From Lentibacillus siamensis (GTDB lineage: Bacteria; Bacillota; Bacilli; Bacillales; Amphibacillaceae): a DNA stretch of 64,000 nucleotides. The stretch lies in NCBI RefSeq assembly GCF_039522605.1, contig NZ_BAAADS010000018.1, positions 248,001 to 312,000 on the forward strand, in the 5' to 3' direction. Position numbers and translations under genes: made by a program. The notes under the pieces are model-generated. The model was given only the letters and a program-made list of their open reading frames with translations. It did not search any database and was not told where the DNA came from. This document shows, piece by piece, positions 60,458-64,000 of the stretch. Position 1 is the stretch's first letter; the number at the start of each line of letters is the position of its first letter.

Positions 60458-60483
60458 CCTCTATAAAATTTTTATAGAGGGGG
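60458..60483 (+). promoter_or_regulatory. Hairpin overlapping the SD of the RsbT-like gene
   Basis: CCTCTATAAA (60458-60467) and TTTATAGAGG (60471-60480) are perfect 10-bp arms around ATT. The 3' arm contains most of the SD GAGGGGG (60477-60483), 11 bp before the ATG. In RNA the SD would be paired, so translation may depend on temperature, a trans-acting RNA or a protein. A DNA operator is the alternative. Confidence 0.6.
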
Positions 60484-60494
60484 TAACGTTTCTG

Positions 60495-60917
60495 ATGCCA
60501 GCAGAAGATAATCAAATAGTTCATGTGATTGAAATAAACAGCGATAAAGATATAATTCGTGCCAGAAAAATAGTAAGAGCACTGACAATTGAACTTGGGT
60601 TCGGAAAGCTTGACCAGGCAAAAATAACAACTGTCGTTTCTGAATTGGCACGAAATATTTTCTTATTTGCCCATTGCGGTGTGATTAACGCCATGTCAGT
60701 GGAACGGGCTTGTAAAATAGGCATTAGTTTATCCGCGGTTGATAACGGGCCAGGGATTGGGGAGATACAACGGGCTTTGCGACCTTACACTTCATCGTCA
60801 AATGGTTTGGGAGTAGGATTGCCCGGTGTCAGAAATATCATGGATGAGTTTTCAATTAAATCATCGGAATGTGGTACTGAAATTAGTACAGTTAAATGGC
60901 TTGAGAAATACGGGTAA
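60495..60917 (+). CDS. RsbT-like serine/threonine switch kinase (orphan)
   Basis: A 140-residue GHKL kinase of the RsbT type. It has RARKIVRALTIELGFGKLDQAKITTVVSELARNIFLFA (N-box ELARN), AVDNGPGIGEI (G1), and SSSNGLGVGLPGVRNIMDEFSI (G2), with a C-terminal EISTVKWL. RsbT in Bacillus phosphorylates RsbS in the stressosome and then activates the RsbU phosphatase, leading to SigB release. No rsbR, rsbS or rsbU lies nearby, so this copy is an orphan or works with an unlinked partner. Overall identity to RsbT is high enough to be clear; RsbW is less similar. Confidence 0.88.
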   Translation: MPAEDNQIVHVIEINSDKDIIRARKIVRALTIELGFGKLDQAKITTVVSELARNIFLFAHCGVINAMSVERACKIGISLSAVDNGPGIGEIQRALRPYTSSSNGLGVGLPGVRNIMDEFSIKSSECGTEISTVKWLEKYG

Positions 60918-60950
60918 TTATATTTGACTCAGCCAGCTTATAAGTTATTA

Positions 60951-60981
60951 AAAAATGGTTGGTAGTTAACCAACCATTTTG
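60951..60981. terminator. Bidirectional terminator
   Basis: AAAATGGTTGGT / AACCAACCATTTT around AGTT: a perfect 11-12 bp stem with A/T flanks. It lies between the convergent RsbT-like and YflT-domain genes. Confidence 0.85.
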
Positions 60982-61014
60982 CACAGGTGCAAAGGGTACA
61001 TATTTTTGAAATGT

Positions 61015-61341
61015 TTATTCATTCGTAATTACGAGTAAAATTTCACCATGGTCCAACTTCTCTTCCAACTCACTTGCTTCATCTTTTGAAAAACCGAGTT
61101 CATTAAACTTAGTTCTGAGTTCATCCCCTTTTTTCCGAAAGATATTATTTACTGCGGTGTCCAACCCTTCTTCTTGGATTCCAACCTTGTTGGCATCAAC
61201 ATTTCCAGCGACCCGGTCAGTTCGATCATCATCATGAGACATTACGTACATGTTATCCTTGGATACTCCTTTTCCTGCCTGTGACTTTACTTCTTTCATT
61301 AATGCCGTGTCATCCTGAAATTCTTTTACGGTTGGTTTCAA
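61015..61341 (-). CDS. General stress protein with YflT (GSP17M) domain
   Basis: A 108-residue, acidic, hydrophilic protein: KSQAGKGVSKDNMYVMSHDDDRTDRVAGNVDANKVGIQEEGLDTAVNNIFRKKGDELRTKFNELGFSKDEA, typical of the heat/salt-induced YflT/GSP17M family (SigB-dependent in B. subtilis). The start is a TTG at 61341, 8 bp after AGGAGGG. The molecular function is unknown. It fits the stress-gene block here. Confidence 0.88.
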   Translation of the reverse strand: MKPTVKEFQDDTALMKEVKSQAGKGVSKDNMYVMSHDDDRTDRVAGNVDANKVGIQEEGLDTAVNNIFRKKGDELRTKFNELGFSKDEASELEEKLDHGEILLVITNE

Positions 61342-61548
61342 TTTTAACCCTCCTACGGAATTTTGTTCACTTATTTAATTCGTTACCCGATCTCTGTTAC
61401 TTTTAAACTAATTGTTCAAGTTAAAAGCGTAATGGAAAGGACCGTTTAAATTCACTCTTCTTTTTTCGCTTTAACCTTTTGCAGAAAGAAATTACTTTTC
61501 AATTGTCACCAAATGTTCTAAAATAGAAATTAGTTACCAAAATCTCAT

Positions 61549-63504
61549 GTTTGACAGTAAAAATCACAGAAACGTCTTTATACTAGGCGCATCTGTGATT
61601 TTTTTAGTGCTAAAAAGTGAGTACTATTTATGTTTTTTTACCTCTTTTAAAGTTTTTTTCATTTTTTGTATTGGCACGATTTCCGTGTCTGTTCGAAATC
61701 CGAAAACGTCGTGCAATTTGTCTGTTAGATCAGTTCTGGTATAAGTAGGAATGTAGCCTTCGTTTGTAGCTTTCAATACACGCATTTCCCGTAATGTTTG
61801 AATGATTTCAAAACAGGTAGCTGACTCGTCCATTTTCTTTTCAATTAAGCGGTAAGTCAATAATGACAAAAAGCATACTAAAAAGTGGGCCTTGATACGC
61901 TCATCTTTTTGGAGGAAGACCGGTCGCGTTCGCATTTCACTTTTTAAGATGCGGAAGGTCTCTTCAATCTCCCAGCGTCGTTGGTTGATTTTAACGATTT
62001 CTCCTGGTGTGCTTTCCAAGTTTGTACATACACCATAAAAGCCATCAAATTTCGCTTCTTCATCAACGAGTGCTGAATTAATGGTGTACTTACTCTTTCC
62101 AGCAATCTCTCCATCTTCTGTGACATGTGTGGACTGTATAAAACGATCTGGTGAGTTGGTCCGCTTTTTCTCCATCCGAGAAGGATTATCGAGCTTTTTT
62201 AGTGCGCTATCTATTTGTTTTTCACGAATACCTGCTTGATAGCGTTTATGTTTCGGCGAAAAGGTAACGACCAATTTTTGTTCTAATCCATTTTCATTGA
62301 TCCAGCGTTCTTTATGGTATACGTGCTTATCCTTTTTAAGATCAAGATCATTCAGGTTGATTGTTTGTTTTCTTTTCTTGGCGGCCACTTTCTGAGTAGA
62401 ATCCACCATCTCCCACCCTGAAGGATCCAAAGCCCACTCTTTCAAATGCTTTTTTAATTTTTTGATGGATTGTGTGGTGACATAAGCCCGTTTATTCATG
62501 GAATTGTACAATCGGTTTTCATGGGAAGAAAGCCCGGCATCTGTACAGACGACAAATTTAGATAGGTGAAAATCTTTCAAGATCCTTTTCTCCAGAGGCT
62601 TTAATGTTGGCTGCTCATTTTGACTCCCACGGTTGATTACAAAGGCGAGTGGAAGACCACTGCCATCCATAAATAATCCCATTTGAACGATTGGATTCGG
62701 GCGGTTTTCTTTCGACATCCCATATTGTTTCAGGCCTTCTTCTTCTTCAATCTCGAAATAGAAATTTGTACAGTCATAGTAAAGGAGCTCAGTCTTTCGT
62801 TCAACGATAGCTGTGCTATTTTTGTATACTGTCTTTTCGATCGTATCGGATTCCTCAGCTAAGATATCTAATGCCCGGTATATATGCTGTGTATCTACTG
62901 AATGGGACTCCAGTAAATCATCCGCCCTCTCTAGTGTTCCTTTTTTTGAAGTTGGGTAAATAACACGCATGTATATGAGGAGAGCTAGAATCTTGTTTAA
63001 ATCGTATGTAAAGTTGTGTCGGTCAGAAATATCTTTACATATTTTATCTAGTTTTAGTTGATGATAAATCGACTTCAAGAAAAGATAACCAACGTTAAAA
63101 GATCGTTTTTCCCCTTTTGGTATCGGCTTCGTTGGATTGTGCTTGATGATAATCGTTTCTGACTTTAGCTTTTTTTCTTCACTTAATTTTTTTGCATAGG
63201 CACGCGCCCATGCTTCGGGGTCAACACCAGGATGTCTTTCACGAATTTCCTGTTCGTTACCTAAAGCTTCAATGACTTTCGTAGTTGATTTCCCATTAAT
63301 ATCTCTAACATTTTCAATAACAGAATAGGAGACAGAATTCTTGGATACACTTTTTTTAATGCGCATGGATATCCCTCAAATCTTTTTAGATACCCCTATT
63401 ATAATATAGTACTAAACAGTACTCAATAATTTAATTAAAAATTTGAAAAAAAATAAAGCCATCATAAGCTTTAAAGGCAAATTCTGAATATATAAGTGTC
63501 AAAC
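61549..63504. mobile_element. IS1634-family insertion sequence
   Basis: Ends GTTTGACAGT (61549) and, inverted, AGTGTCAAAC (63504) frame the transposase gene and give a length of about 1.96 kb, right for IS1634. The TIR similarity is short (GTTTGACA, then one mismatch). I saw no clear target duplication. Just inside the left end, AAAAATCACAG / CTGTGATTTTT (61557-61607) is a terminator that shields against read-through. The exact borders are approximate. Confidence 0.75.
61624..63366 (-). CDS. IS1634-family DDE transposase
   Basis: A 580-residue DDE transposase of the IS4-like superfamily. The N-terminus has VIENVRDINGKSTTKVIEALG. The catalytic region shows LLYYDCTNFYFEIEEE (first Asp), FVVCTDAGLSSHENRLYNS (second Asp), and INQRRWEIEETFRILKSEMRTRPVF (Y-(2)-R-(3)-E-type motif with Glu). 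C-terminal FLVCFLSLLTYRLIEKK is typical. The gene is complete, so the element may be active. GAGGGATATCC precedes the ATG. Confidence 0.95.
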   Translation of the reverse strand: MRIKKSVSKNSVSYSVIENVRDINGKSTTKVIEALGNEQEIRERHPGVDPEAWARAYAKKLSEEKKLKSETIIIKHNPTKPIPKGEKRSFNVGYLFLKSIYHQLKLDKICKDISDRHNFTYDLNKILALLIYMRVIYPTSKKGTLERADDLLESHSVDTQHIYRALDILAEESDTIEKTVYKNSTAIVERKTELLYYDCTNFYFEIEEEEGLKQYGMSKENRPNPIVQMGLFMDGSGLPLAFVINRGSQNEQPTLKPLEKRILKDFHLSKFVVCTDAGLSSHENRLYNSMNKRAYVTTQSIKKLKKHLKEWALDPSGWEMVDSTQKVAAKKRKQTINLNDLDLKKDKHVYHKERWINENGLEQKLVVTFSPKHKRYQAGIREKQIDSALKKLDNPSRMEKKRTNSPDRFIQSTHVTEDGEIAGKSKYTINSALVDEEAKFDGFYGVCTNLESTPGEIVKINQRRWEIEETFRILKSEMRTRPVFLQKDERIKAHFLVCFLSLLTYRLIEKKMDESATCFEIIQTLREMRVLKATNEGYIPTYTRTDLTDKLHDVFGFRTDTEIVPIQKMKKTLKEVKKHK

Positions 63505-63707
63505 TCCCGAGTTATTATAAAGACACGGATAAGGCGCAATACCGTAGGAACAATGATTTATACAAAATAAGCATAGAATTAAGATGTAAATGATAGCAAT
63601 ATGTTACAATTAAATACAATAGACTGGCTTCGCATGAGGGGTATGGTAGCATTGTCGTTCGCCGTTAGTCTTCTTTGGGAGACTTCCCGGGGAGGGAGGT
63701 GCTTACC

Positions 63708-63794
63708 ATGGACATTGTTGGTATATTATCGGTCATGATATCCTTCGGGGTACTGGTGGCTATTATTATGTCTGACAAAAACCAAAAAAAATAA
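63708..63794 (+). CDS. Small hydrophobic toxin of a probable type I toxin-antitoxin system (TxpA/holin-like family)
   Basis: A 28-residue peptide, MDIVGILSVMISFGVLVAII then MSDKNQKK: one membrane helix, an ILSVMISFGVLV core like the LMVMIGFANLI of TxpA-type and holin-like toxins, and a Lys-rich tail. The SD GGGAGGGAGG is very strong, but the 5' leader (TAGTCTTCTTTGGGAGACTT, CTTCCCGGGGAG) can pair with or around it, as in other type I toxins whose translation is suppressed. A predicted convergent antisense RNA overlaps its 3' end. Toxicity is predicted, not shown. Confidence 0.75.
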   Translation: MDIVGILSVMISFGVLVAIIMSDKNQKK

Positions 63795-63926
63795 CCCCTC
63801 ACATGCGTTGGGTGTAGCGGAGGGATTATTTTTTCCTTATGCTACCTAGCCCCTCTTGATGGGGTTTGGTCTATTGGCCGCCTCATGTAACAGCATGGGC
63901 GGTCTTTATTATTTTATGAACTTTCT
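63783..63926 (-). ncRNA. Predicted antisense antitoxin RNA (RatA-like)
   Basis: On the minus strand TGTACA (63955-63960), 16 bp, then an extended TG-G-TATAAT (63933-63938) predict a start near 63926. The transcript would run left to AATCCCTC / GAGGGGTT (63793-63827), which pairs completely only on this strand (one G-U), followed by ATTTTTTTTGG (63792-63782). It would be about 140 nt and complementary to the toxin 3' UTR and last codons. Confidence 0.6.
63876..63915 (+). terminator. Terminator of the toxin mRNA
   Basis: GCCGCC(T)CATG / CATG(G)GCGGT around TAACAG, followed by CTTTATTATTTT. It lies inside the region overlapped by the predicted antisense RNA. Confidence 0.8.
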
Positions 63927-64000
63927 ACATACATTATACCACGAATAACATGAATGTACACATTCTATATTCTGATTTTAAGGTTTTTCATATTCCATAA

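Overview
This window is the replication-origin region of a low-GC Gram-positive, endospore-forming bacterium of the family Bacillaceae. The gene order rpmH, rnpA, yidC (spoIIIJ), jag, mnmE, mnmG, rsmG, noc, parA (soj), parB (spo0J) to the left of dnaA, and dnaA, dnaN, yaaA, recF, remB, gyrB, gyrA, guaB, dacA, pdxS, pdxT, serS to the right, is the classic Bacillus order. A halotolerant relative such as Virgibacillus, Oceanobacillus or Lentibacillus is my best guess from the protein sequences. That genus-level placement is inference.

Layout. 1-3.4 kb: end of an effector-binding regulator, an XRE regulator, a VOC-fold gene broken by an in-frame TGA, a DUF554 membrane protein and a cysteine desulfurase that carries a parS site. 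3.5-13.2 kb (minus strand): chromosome segregation (ParB, ParA, Noc, second parS), tRNA and rRNA modification (RsmG, MnmG, MnmE), then Jag, YidC, RnpA and L34. 13.2-15.3 kb: a bipartite oriC around dnaA, with about ten DnaA boxes upstream, and boxes plus DnaA-trios and an AT-rich unwinding tract downstream. 15.3-22.9 kb (plus strand): replication, repair and gyrase genes. Essential genes are co-oriented with both forks.

23.1-29.0 kb is an accessory operon where B. subtilis has an rRNA operon. It encodes a small secreted protein, a perfect 13-bp hairpin, an anchored RseB/LolA-like protein, four ABC-2-type membrane proteins, one ABC ATPase and an anchored small protein. I could not assign it to a described system. 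29.1-44.4 kb returns to the conserved order (EcsC, YaaC, GuaB, DacA, PdxST, T-box plus SerS, tRNA-Ser, ProC, dCK/dGK), with a glutamine-type ABC transporter and an aldo/keto reductase inserted.

44.5-64 kb is accessory: tRNA-Arg, a lipoprotein, a heme monooxygenase, a divergent BCCT transporter, cardiolipin synthase plus lipid kinase, and a stress block (pyruvate oxidase, HPII-type catalase, small membrane protein, orphan RsbT-like kinase, YflT-domain protein). Four genes here are visibly broken: an NAD(P)-binding protein, an AI-2E transporter, a pyrimidine-dimer glycosylase and a membrane protein. The end holds an IS1634-family element and a probable type I toxin-antitoxin locus with a 28-residue membrane toxin and a predicted convergent antisense RNA.

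Scattered intergenic repeats recur: three degenerate arrays with a sub-unit of about 20 bp, a larger dispersed element, and several palindromic elements. The most interesting candidates are the 23-29 kb secretion/ABC operon, the terminal type I toxin-antitoxin locus, and the orphan RsbT-like gene whose Shine-Dalgarno overlaps a 10-bp hairpin.
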